Assembly: GCA_044360435.1 (NCBI GenBank)
Contig: JBIKKI010000028.1
Location: 1 to 21,571, forward strand
Direction: 5' to 3'
Origin: REEB481 sp044360435
Lineage (GTDB): Bacteria > Bacteroidota > Bacteroidia > NS11-12g > UBA955
Length of the DNA stretch: 21,571 bases
Part shown: piece after piece, positions 7,077 through 14,812 of the stretch
Layout of the letters: each line of letters begins with the position of its first letter
Position numbering within the stretch: position 1 is the first letter of the stretch
Notes under the pieces: model-generated
The model's database searches: none
Told to the model about the DNA's origin: nothing
The model's input: the letters and a program-made list of their open reading frames with translations, nothing else
Made by a program: the position numbers and the translations under genes

Positions 7077-7798
7077 TGTCGGGCCTGAAACCATTTGCAC
7101 ATATCCGAAATATCCTTTTTGATTTGGACGATACCTTGTGGGATTTTGAGCGCAATGCCGAGGAGGCATTGACGGATTTATTCCACCGCCACCATTTGGA
7201 GCGACGAACAGGGCAGGGCCATCAGGTGTTTCTGGAACATTACCAGCGGATTAACCGCGAATACTGGAGCCTGTACGAGCAAGGGCTTGTTGACAAGCAC
7301 CGTTTGCGCACCGAACGTTTTACGGAAGCATTCCGCGCGGTTGGCCTGCCCGATGAGGAGCATCCTGAACGGGCTTGGGAGGAATATCTGGAGATTTGTC
7401 CGCTGAAAACCAACTTGGTTGAGGGCGCTCGTGAACTGCTTGATCAGTTGCAGGGGCGGTATCGGATGGCCTTGGTGACGAATGGATTTGAGCAGGTGCA
7501 GCGCACCAAAATTCAGGTATCCGATTTGGATCGCTATTTTGATGTGATGATCAGCAGTGAATCCTGCGGGCATCCCAAACCGTCGCCGCACATGTTTCAT
7601 GCAGCCATGGAGGCTCTGGGCGCCGATCCTGAAGAAACGCTGGTTATTGGCGATAAACTGGAAACAGATATTCAGGGAGCATGGGCCGCTGGATTGCCCG
7701 CTATTTGGTATTGTCCAGGCACGCCCATCGATGCCACCGAGCACATCGCAGCCCATCAGGTGCAGCATTTGATGGATATTCCCGGGCTGCTGTTCTGA
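7076..7798 (+). CDS. HAD-superfamily hydrolase, YjjG-like nucleotidase
   Basis: The product from the ATG at 7076 is 240 residues. The frame is open upstream to 6890, but the homology starts with HIRNILFDLDDTLWDF (nucleophile D16, acid D18), so the short start is right. A helical cap follows (RHHLERRTGQGHQVFLEHYQ). Motif II is LVTNG, the motif III lysine is in GHPKPSPH, and motif IV is VIGDKLETDIQGA. The pattern around SESCGHPKPSP and GDKLETDI fits YjjG-type noncanonical pyrimidine nucleotidases, cytoplasmic phosphatases that clear modified nucleoside monophosphates. The exact substrate cannot be read from sequence. It is divergent from the DUF4783-nadC pair and 48 bases upstream of the next plus-strand gene. 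Confidence 0.87.
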   Translation: MSGLKPFAHIRNILFDLDDTLWDFERNAEEALTDLFHRHHLERRTGQGHQVFLEHYQRINREYWSLYEQGLVDKHRLRTERFTEAFRAVGLPDEEHPERAWEEYLEICPLKTNLVEGARELLDQLQGRYRMALVTNGFEQVQRTKIQVSDLDRYFDVMISSESCGHPKPSPHMFHAAMEALGADPEETLVIGDKLETDIQGAWAAGLPAIWYCPGTPIDATEHIAAHQVQHLMDIPGLLF

Positions 7799-7831
7799 AT
7801 GCAGCCACTTGCTCCATTTCCTTTCCCAGCG

Positions 7832-7839
7832 TAACTTGC
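7832..7839 (+). promoter_or_regulatory. Possible degenerate -7 element before the 7847 gene
   Basis: TAACTTGC resembles TAnnTTTG with one T missing and lies only 7 bases before the ATG at 7847. It is weak alone and is listed because similar boxes recur just upstream of other starts in this window. Confidence 0.2.
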
Positions 7840-7846
7840 AGCCTTC

Positions 7847-8533
7847 ATGAGAAAAGCCATACTATTTTCCGTTTTTGTCGCTGGAAGCGGTTACCTGTTT
7901 GCAGGCAATAACCCATTCAAAACCAGAGAGGCCAGGAACAGTACGTTTTATGTTCCTCATTCTGATGTAACTGATTGTGCCATTCATATCGAGTCGCTCA
8001 CCAGCGACACCCTGTTTCTGGGTTACGAGCGTTTGTCGATGAGCCTGCCCACCGGTTGGGTAGCCAATCTTTGCGACAATGCGAATTGCTATGGTGATGT
8101 GCGCGAAGCCGGAAATATGGCTCCATTTAAAGCACCGGCAGAAGCCTTTATTAAGATTACGGTTGCGCCTCAGGGTTTGGCAGGAACCGCAGTGATTCAA
8201 TACGCGGTTTGGAATCTGAAAGCGCCTACCCAAAGAGATACGCTCACCCTCAATATTGTGGTGAACTGGGGTGCCGGTGTTCAGGAACAGGTTGCAAACG
8301 CAGCCCGCGTATATCCGAACCCTGCAACTGGTTTCGTTCAGGTTTTCAACCCTGCCCAGGAGCCTGTTCAGGCTGTGTTGCGCACCATCGACGGAAAACA
8401 GTTGGGCCAAGCTGTTACTGTGGCACCATCGCAGGAAATGAAGTTCCCCATGCAGCATCTGCCTTCCGGAGTTTATCTGGTTGCGCTTCATTCTGAAACC
8501 TACAACACCGTCATCAGGGTAGTTCATCCCTGA
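7847..8533 (+). CDS. Small T9SS type A cargo protein
   Basis: The 228-residue product has an N-terminal signal peptide (MRKAILFSVFVAGSGYLFAG). One beta-rich domain (about 30-142) follows, containing WVANLCDNANCYGD (C76 and C81, a likely disulfide) and IKITVAPQGLAGTAVIQYAV, an Ig-like strand pattern I have seen in many Bacteroidota secreted proteins. Residues 155-228 are a T9SS type A sorting domain: VYPNPATGFVQV, RTIDGKQLGQ, HLPSGVYLVAL and the closing IRVV. It should be secreted across the outer membrane. Binding partner and activity are unknown, and with a single small domain an enzyme is unlikely. It lies 24 bases before the von Willebrand A gene with no terminator between them. Confidence 0.85.
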   Translation: MRKAILFSVFVAGSGYLFAGNNPFKTREARNSTFYVPHSDVTDCAIHIESLTSDTLFLGYERLSMSLPTGWVANLCDNANCYGDVREAGNMAPFKAPAEAFIKITVAPQGLAGTAVIQYAVWNLKAPTQRDTLTLNIVVNWGAGVQEQVANAARVYPNPATGFVQVFNPAQEPVQAVLRTIDGKQLGQAVTVAPSQEMKFPMQHLPSGVYLVALHSETYNTVIRVVHP

Positions 8534-8557
8534 ATTCCCTGACCAGCGATTTCCAGG

Positions 8558-10639
8558 ATGCAGTGGTCTGTTGAAGCCGGCGCCTGGCTTCTGATTCCCA
8601 TCGCCTTTTTGTCGGCAGCCCTTACCTGGCTGTTGTATCGAAGGCATCCCTTTCAAAGAGAAAATGGCAGCACCCCGCGGGTGGTTTGGGTGATGGCTTT
8701 GTGCCGGTTTCTGGCGTTGTTTCTCGTTCTGCTCCTGTTGCTCGTGCCGGTGATTCGGTTGCGCAAGAATCAGGTAGTACAGCCCTTGATTCTGGTATTT
8801 GCCGACCACAGTCGTTCGCTTGGCGTGTTGCCCGACAGCGCCCGGATCATGCAATGGTATGAGGGGGCGCTGAAAGATCAGGCGGGCCGTGTGTTTGGTG
8901 CGACTTCGCTCCGTGTGATTCCATTCGGCTGTGGTTTGGAGCAGCAAGCCAAAGGTTTGGTTCAGCCCTGTACAGATCTGGAACGCACGCTGCGTGAAGC
9001 AGCAGACTTGTATGCGGGTCAGCACGTTGGGGCCGTTGTTGTGCTGAGCGATGGCATCGCAAGTTCCGGGATGAATCCTTCATACCTGAGCAATCCATTC
9101 AAAGCGCCCTTATACACTTTAGGACTTGGAGATACGGTTCAGAAAAAAGACCTGGCCATGAAAAAGGCTGAAGCACCCCGCGTTGTCTTTATGGGAAATG
9201 AATTTACCGTTGAAGCAGACATTGCTGCCAAAGGATTTGCGGGTGCATCGCTGGAAGTAGCGCTTCTGGAAGAAGGACGCGTTTTGGCCCGTCAAACGGT
9301 TCAGGCCTTGGGAAATCCGCCTTATGCCCAGGTGCGGTTTCAGGTTCCGGCCCGTGAACCCGGCATGAAGCGTTATCAGTTGCAGGTGCTGCCGCAGGGT
9401 GGTGAATGGTCCCTGCGCAATAACAGCGCTACAGTGCTTACGGAAGTTGTGGATGAACGGCAGAAAATAGCCGTGGTTTTTGGCAGTCCCCATCCCGATG
9501 TTGGCGCATTAAAAGAAGCATTGAAATCGGCTCCTGCCTTCGAAGTGCGCACGTTCGAACTTTCGGCCTTCCGAACGGAGCCTGTAGAAGATTATGATCT
9601 GATCATCTGGCATCAGGTTCCTGGAATACTGGCTGATGCCGGCGCACAACATGAACGTGCTGTTCGGGCCGGAGTGAATATGTTATACGTAATTGGACCC
9701 GCAAGCCGGCTGGATGCATTTTCGCGGCTTGAACCGGGCCTGCGCATCACCGCGCCGGGCAACAAAACTACAGAGGCTCAGGGCGCCTGGAATTCGTCAT
9801 TCAGCGGATTTGCGCCAGAGCCGGCCTGGGAAGAAGCCATTTCCAGTCTGCCTCCCATGCAGGTTCCTTTTGGCAGCTATGCTACCGGTGCCGGAATGGA
9901 AGTGCTGGTATGGCAAAAGATTGGATCCGTGCTTACCTCCAATCCATTGATTGCGTTCCGCGCAGATCCGGCGCGTAAAACAGGGTTTATCAGCGGCGAT
10001 GGTTTATGGCGCTGGCGCATGCACATGTTTGCGCAGAAAAAGCGCCACGACGATTTTGATCGCATGTTGCTGCGCATCATTCGCTATGCCGCAGTTCGGG
10101 GCAACCGAAGTCGCTTTCGCGTGGAACCCTCGAAGCAGGTGTTTCGTACCGATGAGTATGCTGTTTTCGAAGGCGTGGTGCTTGACCAGACCATGACCGC
10201 CGTTTCGGGGAAACGTATTGAGGTCGATTTTGAAGGCCCGGCAGGCTTCCGAAAAAAAATGACCATGAGTCCTTCAGGCGCGGCCTACAGGCTGGAAGCC
10301 GGTGGTTTTCCACCCGGATCATACCGTTATGCTGCACGCATGGAACAACAAACCGCCACAGGTGCATTCATGATTCAGGAGGAAGAAGGAGAAGTACAAC
10401 AACTGCAGGCCGACTGGAAGGCATTGCGTTCACTTGCTGCGAACAATGGAGGTGCTTTTGCGCCCTCCTCAGAGGCCGAAAGTCTGTTTCAGCTCATCGC
10501 CAGCCGGAATAAAATACAACCGCTGCTTCGCTCGGAAATAACCAATACCGATGCGCTCGATGCCTGGTGGTACATGACGGCAATCTTGCTGCTGTTGACC
10601 ACAGAATGGCTCCTGCGCCGAATCTACGGATCTTATTAA
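8558..10639 (+). CDS. Membrane-anchored von Willebrand factor A domain protein
   Basis: The 693-residue product has two N-terminal membrane segments (about 8-26 and 43-66). A von Willebrand A domain begins at about 75: LVFADHSRSL contains the MIDAS motif DxSxS (D83, S85, S87), and VVVLSDGIASSG supplies a later metal-site strand. The large middle region has GATase-like features (IAVVFGSPHPDVGALKEAL; DLIIWHQVPGIL). A last membrane segment (about 669-686) is followed by RRIYGSY. This layout is common in Bacteroidota membrane proteins related to the Bat or aerotolerance group, although no MoxR ATPase or BatB/BatD partner is adjacent. The bulk lies between the membrane spans, probably on the periplasmic side. 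Ligand and function are unknown. It is probably cotranscribed with the cargo gene upstream. Confidence 0.83.
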   Translation: MQWSVEAGAWLLIPIAFLSAALTWLLYRRHPFQRENGSTPRVVWVMALCRFLALFLVLLLLLVPVIRLRKNQVVQPLILVFADHSRSLGVLPDSARIMQWYEGALKDQAGRVFGATSLRVIPFGCGLEQQAKGLVQPCTDLERTLREAADLYAGQHVGAVVVLSDGIASSGMNPSYLSNPFKAPLYTLGLGDTVQKKDLAMKKAEAPRVVFMGNEFTVEADIAAKGFAGASLEVALLEEGRVLARQTVQALGNPPYAQVRFQVPAREPGMKRYQLQVLPQGGEWSLRNNSATVLTEVVDERQKIAVVFGSPHPDVGALKEALKSAPAFEVRTFELSAFRTEPVEDYDLIIWHQVPGILADAGAQHERAVRAGVNMLYVIGPASRLDAFSRLEPGLRITAPGNKTTEAQGAWNSSFSGFAPEPAWEEAISSLPPMQVPFGSYATGAGMEVLVWQKIGSVLTSNPLIAFRADPARKTGFISGDGLWRWRMHMFAQKKRHDDFDRMLLRIIRYAAVRGNRSRFRVEPSKQVFRTDEYAVFEGVVLDQTMTAVSGKRIEVDFEGPAGFRKKMTMSPSGAAYRLEAGGFPPGSYRYAARMEQQTATGAFMIQEEEGEVQQLQADWKALRSLAANNGGAFAPSSEAESLFQLIASRNKIQPLLRSEITNTDALDAWWYMTAILLLLTTEWLLRRIYGSY

Positions 10640-10685
10640 TCAGGAAAAATGATTGGAATGTTTTTCTTTTCCCGATTATGTTCAT

Positions 10686-10693
10686 TAAGTTTG
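10686..10693 (+). promoter_or_regulatory. -7 promoter element (TAAGTTTG) for rpsO
   Basis: TAAGTTTG fits TAnnTTTG exactly, with GCAACCCG and then A7 up to the ATG at 10707. Only 13 bases separate box and start codon, so the transcript would have a very short, A-rich leader. The preceding sequence is T-rich (10661-10670) without a clean -33 TTG at the usual spacing. Confidence 0.5.
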
Positions 10694-10706
10694 CAACCCG
10701 AAAAAA

Positions 10707-10976
10707 ATGCAACTGACTAAAGAAGCAAAGAAAGAAATCTTCACCAAATTTGGTGGCAGCCCTGTAAACACTGGCAGCACTGAAGCTCAGATTGCCCTGT
10801 TCACGGAGCGCATTAATCATATCAGCAAGCACCTCCAGGAGAAGCGCAAAGATCATTCTGCAGAACTGAGCCTGATAAAACTGGTAGGAAAGCGCCGCGC
10901 ACTGTTGAATTATCTTGCAAAGCAGGATGTATTCAAATACCGCGCGCTGATCAAAGAACTTGGAATCCGTAAGTAA
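10707..10976 (+). CDS. rpsO: 30S ribosomal protein S15
   Basis: The 89-residue product has the standard bacterial S15 length and sequence: EIFTKFGGSPVNTGSTEAQIA, then FTERINHISKHLQEKRKDHS, GKRRALLNYL and a C-terminal helix ending IKELGIRK. It binds the central domain of 16S rRNA early in small-subunit assembly. The start is unambiguous and preceded by an A-run rather than a Shine-Dalgarno sequence. It lies upstream of pnp as in many bacteria, with a terminator between the two. Confidence 0.99.
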   Translation: MQLTKEAKKEIFTKFGGSPVNTGSTEAQIALFTERINHISKHLQEKRKDHSAELSLIKLVGKRRALLNYLAKQDVFKYRALIKELGIRK

Positions 10977-11010
10977 GCTAAACCCTTACTTCCTCAATTT
11001 ATTGGTAAGA

Positions 11011-11037
11011 AAAGCCCCTTTTCAAGGGGCTTTTTTT
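11011..11037 (+). terminator. Intercistronic terminator between rpsO and pnp
   Basis: A 10-bp perfect stem (11011-11020 with 11024-11033: AAAGCCCCTT / AAGGGGCTTT) with a 3-base TTC loop runs into a tract of seven T. It should end most rpsO transcripts, leaving pnp to partial readthrough. The pnp ATG is only 25 bases after the T tract. Confidence 0.92.
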
Positions 11038-11062
11038 GTACAAAAAAAACAGAACAACTTAT

Positions 11063-13300
11063 ATGAATAAGCAAATACATACCCTGAGTTTTGATACGGG
11101 TGACGGCAAAGTCATTCAGCTCGAAACAGGCCGTTTGGCCAGACAAGCCCACGGAAGCGTGGTGCTCAAGGTGGGAAACACCATGCTTTTGGCAACAGCT
11201 GTAAGTAATTACGAAGCCAAAGAGGGCATCGACTTTATGCCCCTGACGGTTGATTATCAGGAAAAATTCGCTGCAGTTGGTCGCATCCCGGGCAGTTTTC
11301 ACCGCAGGGAAGCAAGGCCCAGTGATTACGAAGTATTAATCAGCCGACTGATTGACCGTGCACTGCGTCCGCTGTTTCCCGAAGATTACCATGCCGATAC
11401 TCAGGTGTTGGTGTACCTCATCAGTTCTGATGAGAATATCCTTCCCGATCAATATGCCGGCCTGGCGGCTTCCACAGCCATTATGCTCAGCGATATTCCG
11501 TTCAACGGACCTATCAGCGAAGTACGTGTAGCGCGTATCAATGGGGAATTTGTCATCAATCCCTATAAAGATGCATTGGAACAGAGCGATATCGACATGA
11601 TCGTATCAGGAACCATGCACGACATCAACATGGTGGAAGGTGAAATGAGCGAGGTGAGCGAAGACGATATGCTGAAGGCCATGCAGTTTGCGCATGAACA
11701 CATCAAATTGCAATGTGCCAAGCAAATGGAACTCGTCGCTCTAGCCGGAGGCAGAACAGTTCGCGAATATTCCCATGAGGTAAACGATGCCGATCTGCGT
11801 GCTCAGGTTTTGGCCGATTGTACGCCTCTGATTCGTGAGGTTGCAGAAAGCGGAAAACCGAAAACCGAACGTCGCGAGGCTACCAAGGCCATTCTGGAAA
11901 ACTACCTTAAGGGTTTTGAAGGTGCGGAAGATGCCGACCTGAAGAAATCATTGGTGAAGAAGTATTTCCATGAAGCTGAATATTACGGCATGCGGAAGAT
12001 GATCCTGGAATCAGGTAAACGACTGGATGGCCGCAATGCAACCCAAATACGTCAGATTGACTGCATCACTGATTACCTGCCTGCGGCGCATGGTTCTTCT
12101 GTGTTCACCAGAGGCGAAACTCAGGCACTGGCAACAGTTACGCTGGGCGGTAAGTTGGATGAGCAGTTGTTGGATAGCCCCATGCTGCACGGTTACAGCC
12201 GCTTTATGCTGCACTATAATTTTCCGCCGTTCAGCACCGGAGAAGCCAAACCTATGCGTGGCACAGGACGCCGGGAAATTGGTCACGGAAACCTCGCCCT
12301 GCGCGGTCTGAAGAAAATGATGCCTAAAGATTATCCTTACGTGGTGCGTATTGTGAGTGATGTATTGGAATCGAATGGTTCCAGTTCCATGGCAACAGTT
12401 TGTTCCGGAAGTATGGCCATGATGGATGCAGGTGTTGGCCTGCGCAAGCCTGTGGGCGGAATTGCCATGGGACTTATTACCGATGAAGACAGCGGTAAAT
12501 ACGCCATCCTCAGCGATATTCTGGGTGATGAAGACCACCTCGGCGATATGGATTTCAAAGTTGTGGGTACGCAAGACGGTATTACTGCCTGCCAGATGGA
12601 TATTAAAATCCATGGTTTGAAGTGGGAAATGGTATCGCAGGCTTTGAAACAGGCCCGTGAAGGTCGGCTGCATATTCTTGGCGAAATGGCCAAGGAAATC
12701 CAGGCACCGCGCGCCGACTACAAGCCTTTCGTTCCACGTATCGAAGTAGTGATTATTGAGAAGGAATTCATCGGCGCCGTGATTGGCCCGGGTGGTAAGA
12801 ATATTCAGGAATTGCAGCGTGAAACCAATACCACCATCTCCATCGAAGAAAAGGATGGCAAAGGTGTGGTGGAAATCATGAGCAAAGACGGCGACGGCAT
12901 GCGCAAAGCGCTGGAAAAGATTCGCGGCATTGCAACAGTTCCTGTGGAAGGTGAAGTGTATCAGGGAACCGTGCGTACCATTACCGATTTCGGTGCATTT
13001 GTTGAAATTCTGCCCGGCCGTGATGGCCTGCTGCACATCAGCGAGCTGGCTTGGGAACGCGTTGCCAGCATGGAAGGCGTGCTGAAAGAAGGCGATAAGA
13101 TTGAAGTGAAGTTGATTGAAGTTGACAAGAAAACAGGAAAATATCGCCTCAGCCGCAAGGCACTTTTACCTAAACCTGAAGGCTATGTGGAGCGGGAACG
13201 TACGCCACGTCCGGAAGGTCCAAGAAGGGACGGTCCTCGTGGTGGTCGTGACGGACGTGATCGCGGCGACCGCGGTCCCCGCCCGCCAAGGGAAGACTGA
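11063..13300 (+). CDS. pnp: Polyribonucleotide nucleotidyltransferase (PNPase)
   Basis: The 745-residue enzyme degrades RNA 3' to 5' by phosphorolysis and is a core RNA-decay protein. I take the ATG at 11063 (MNKQIHTLSFDTGDG) rather than an in-frame ATG at 11036 that lies inside the terminator. The first RNase PH domain shows LATAVSNYEAKEGIDFMPL and FHRREARPSDYEVL. The second shows FTRGETQALATVTLG and VLESNGSSSMATVCSGSMA. These are followed by the KH domain (VIGPGGKNIQELQ) and the S1 domain (GTVRTITDFGAFVEILPGRD). Residues 707-745 form an Arg/Gly/Asp/Pro-rich tail (GPRGGRDGRDRGDRGPR), probably disordered and RNA-binding. A terminator follows at 13321. Confidence 0.98.
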   Translation: MNKQIHTLSFDTGDGKVIQLETGRLARQAHGSVVLKVGNTMLLATAVSNYEAKEGIDFMPLTVDYQEKFAAVGRIPGSFHRREARPSDYEVLISRLIDRALRPLFPEDYHADTQVLVYLISSDENILPDQYAGLAASTAIMLSDIPFNGPISEVRVARINGEFVINPYKDALEQSDIDMIVSGTMHDINMVEGEMSEVSEDDMLKAMQFAHEHIKLQCAKQMELVALAGGRTVREYSHEVNDADLRAQVLADCTPLIREVAESGKPKTERREATKAILENYLKGFEGAEDADLKKSLVKKYFHEAEYYGMRKMILESGKRLDGRNATQIRQIDCITDYLPAAHGSSVFTRGETQALATVTLGGKLDEQLLDSPMLHGYSRFMLHYNFPPFSTGEAKPMRGTGRREIGHGNLALRGLKKMMPKDYPYVVRIVSDVLESNGSSSMATVCSGSMAMMDAGVGLRKPVGGIAMGLITDEDSGKYAILSDILGDEDHLGDMDFKVVGTQDGITACQMDIKIHGLKWEMVSQALKQAREGRLHILGEMAKEIQAPRADYKPFVPRIEVVIIEKEFIGAVIGPGGKNIQELQRETNTTISIEEKDGKGVVEIMSKDGDGMRKALEKIRGIATVPVEGEVYQGTVRTITDFGAFVEILPGRDGLLHISELAWERVASMEGVLKEGDKIEVKLIEVDKKTGKYRLSRKALLPKPEGYVERERTPRPEGPRRDGPRGGRDGRDRGDRGPRPPRED

Positions 13301-13320
13301 ACCTGAAACGGTTTTATACA

Positions 13321-13355
13321 AAAGCCCCCGCAACGCCAGTTGTGGGGGCTTTTTT
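13321..13355 (+). terminator. Rho-independent terminator after pnp
   Basis: The stem AAAGCCCCCGCAA (13321-13333) pairs with TTGTGGGGGCTTT (13340-13352) with one G-U pair and a 6-base loop. A T-run follows the stem. The mirror A-run is short, so it acts mainly on the plus strand, although it could also stop the convergent gene that ends at 13420. Confidence 0.92.
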
Positions 13356-13419
13356 GTTGGTCGTGATGCAGGAAATTTTTCAATGCTGAAATCCTGTCTC
13401 AGACATCAAGGAGTAATGC

Positions 13420-13785
13420 TTATTCTTCTGTTTTGAATTCTGCCAGAAAGTGGTAATACCGTCCTTGTTCGTTCCAGGTGCCGGTGAGCACCGAAGTGCC
13501 CAAGGCGCTGAAATAAAGCTTGGCTTTTACCGCTGCCTGGATTTCTTGTTCCTCCAAATAACTGCCTTGTCCGGAGAAGTTCTTGCCGTCTTCACTGAAC
13601 AGCTTTACCAATCCGCCTTCCATGCCGGCGTTGCGCTGCCAGTCGAATGCCAGCTGCATGGTTCCGCTCAGATGTCCCTGAATGGCGGCCGAATACACTG
13701 TTTCATGTTCATGGGTGCCGAAATTGTCTAAAATGTGCTGGTCAAACCATACAATGTGACCCTGAAATTGCTTGTTGCTGCTCAT
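13420..13785 (-). CDS. Unrecognised small cytoplasmic protein
   Basis: The 121-residue product (MSSNKQFQGHIVWFDQH) has no signal peptide or membrane segment. It reads as alternating beta strands with glycines at turns: AAIQGHLSGTMQLAFDW, GKNFSGQGSYL, VKAKLYFSALGTSVLTG and TWNEQGRYYHFLAEF. A small beta-barrel or sandwich, perhaps calycin-like, is a guess from this pattern. I do not recognise the family. Coding is supported by a clean start, its fit between a terminator and a divergent neighbour, and plausible residue use. It is the sole minus-strand gene here and is divergent from the RmlD-like reductase. Confidence 0.65.
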   Translation of the reverse strand: MSSNKQFQGHIVWFDQHILDNFGTHEHETVYSAAIQGHLSGTMQLAFDWQRNAGMEGGLVKLFSEDGKNFSGQGSYLEEQEIQAAVKAKLYFSALGTSVLTGTWNEQGRYYHFLAEFKTEE

Positions 13786-13835
13786 GTGTTAATACGTGCA
13801 GCAAAGTTCCCGACAGAAACGCCGGGGAGCACTGA

Positions 13836-13856
13836 CCCTTGTCAAAGGAACAAGGG
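13836..13856. repeat. Inverted repeat in divergent intergenic region
   Basis: CCCTTGT (13836-13842) and ACAAGGG (13850-13856) form perfect 7-base arms around a 7-base spacer. The site lies in the 112-base gap between the divergent genes starting at 13785 and 13898, roughly midway. With no T-run it is not a terminator; an operator-like site is possible but unproven. Confidence 0.4.
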
Positions 13857-13885
13857 AACCACATCAGGATTTGCAGGGCAAGCGG

Positions 13886-13893
13886 TAATTTCG
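13886..13893 (+). promoter_or_regulatory. Possible -7 element (TAATTTCG) for the reductase gene
   Basis: The box differs from TAnnTTTG at one position and ends 4 bases before the ATG at 13898, so a transcript from it would be leaderless or nearly so. The same octamer recurs before kdsD at 18224. Confidence 0.25.
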
Positions 13894-13897
13894 AGCC

Positions 13898-14812
13898 ATG
13901 AAGAAGATTCTGGTTACCGGCAGCAACGGATTGCTTGGCCAAAAACTCACAGATTTATACCTGAAGCAGCAAGACCGAACACTCGTTGCCACCGGAAAAG
14001 GCCCGGATCGCTATCCAAAACCCGGAGGATATATTTATGAATCTTTAGACATCTGTGACGATGGGCAGGTACAGCGCGTATTGCAACAGCATCGTCCGGA
14101 TGTGGTCATCCACACTGCGGCCATGACCAATGTCGATGCCTGTGAACTGGATCATAAGGCCTGCGACGCATTGAATGTGCAGGCTGTTGAATACCTTACC
14201 CGGGCTGCTGAATCGGTGGGTTCCCGATTCATTCACCTGAGTACGGATTTTATCTTCAATGGGAATGATGGCCCTTATGATGAAGAAGCGATACCCGACC
14301 CATTGAGTTATTACGGTCATTCCAAATGGAAAGGAGAGCAGATTGTGCAACAGGCATGCAGCCGCTGGGCCATTCTGCGCACTGTGCTTGTGTATGGCAT
14401 TGTGCACGACATGAGCCGGAGCAATATCGTTTTATGGGCGAAACAGGCGCTGGAACAGGGCAAGCCCATGCAGGTGGTTGACGATCAGTGGCGCACGCCT
14501 ACCTGGGCTGAAGATCTGGCCATGGGTTGCTACCTCGCCGAAGTGCATGATGCCCAAGGTGTTTACAACATCAGCGGCTCAGATTTCATGAGCATTTACG
14601 ATTTAGTTTCCCGCGTAGCGGATTACTACGGGCTGAGTATGGAACACGTATCGCGCGTAGGCAGCAACACGCTGAATCAACCGGCAAAACGTCCGCCCAG
14701 AACTGGATTTATCCTGGATAAAGCCCGTCGTGAGCTGGGTTATGAACCGCACCATTTCGAGGAAGGTATTGCGGGAATGGAAGCCATGATGAAGGCGATG
14801 CAGCAACCATGA
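13898..14812 (+). CDS. RmlD-like NAD(P)-dependent sugar-nucleotide reductase
   Basis: The 304-residue product is an extended short-chain dehydrogenase. The Rossmann dinucleotide site is VTGSNGLLGQ (residues 6-15), with D51 and the HTAAMTNVDACE loop typical of the dTDP-4-dehydrorhamnose reductase family. Catalytic residues lie in HLSTDFIFNG (S115/T116) and YYGHSK (Y139, K143). The late segment PPRTGFILDKARRELGYEP is also family-like. RmlD makes dTDP-rhamnose, but no rmlABC genes are present, so the substrate is uncertain and rfbD is not assigned. The gene overlaps the following acetyltransferase gene as ATGA (14809-14812), so the two are probably coupled; an amino- or deoxy-sugar modification pair is an inference. 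Confidence 0.85.
   Translation: MKKILVTGSNGLLGQKLTDLYLKQQDRTLVATGKGPDRYPKPGGYIYESLDICDDGQVQRVLQQHRPDVVIHTAAMTNVDACELDHKACDALNVQAVEYLTRAAESVGSRFIHLSTDFIFNGNDGPYDEEAIPDPLSYYGHSKWKGEQIVQQACSRWAILRTVLVYGIVHDMSRSNIVLWAKQALEQGKPMQVVDDQWRTPTWAEDLAMGCYLAEVHDAQGVYNISGSDFMSIYDLVSRVADYYGLSMEHVSRVGSNTLNQPAKRPPRTGFILDKARRELGYEPHHFEEGIAGMEAMMKAMQQP

Noticed and set aside
7862..9025. 387-codon open frame on the minus strand across the T9SS cargo and vWA genes
   Set aside because: It spans two genes with clear protein motifs on the plus strand. Its translation is rich in Gln, His, Arg and Asn with no recognisable domain, as expected of an antisense shadow.
12011..13036. 341-codon open frame on the minus strand inside pnp
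   Set aside because: pnp motifs are intact on the other strand, and the antisense product is His/Asn/Thr-rich low-quality sequence without motifs.
13301..13419. Possible small gene or RNA between pnp and the 121-residue gene
   Set aside because: Apart from the terminator at 13321-13355, no conserved-looking hairpin, start with leader or promoter box was seen in these 119 bases.
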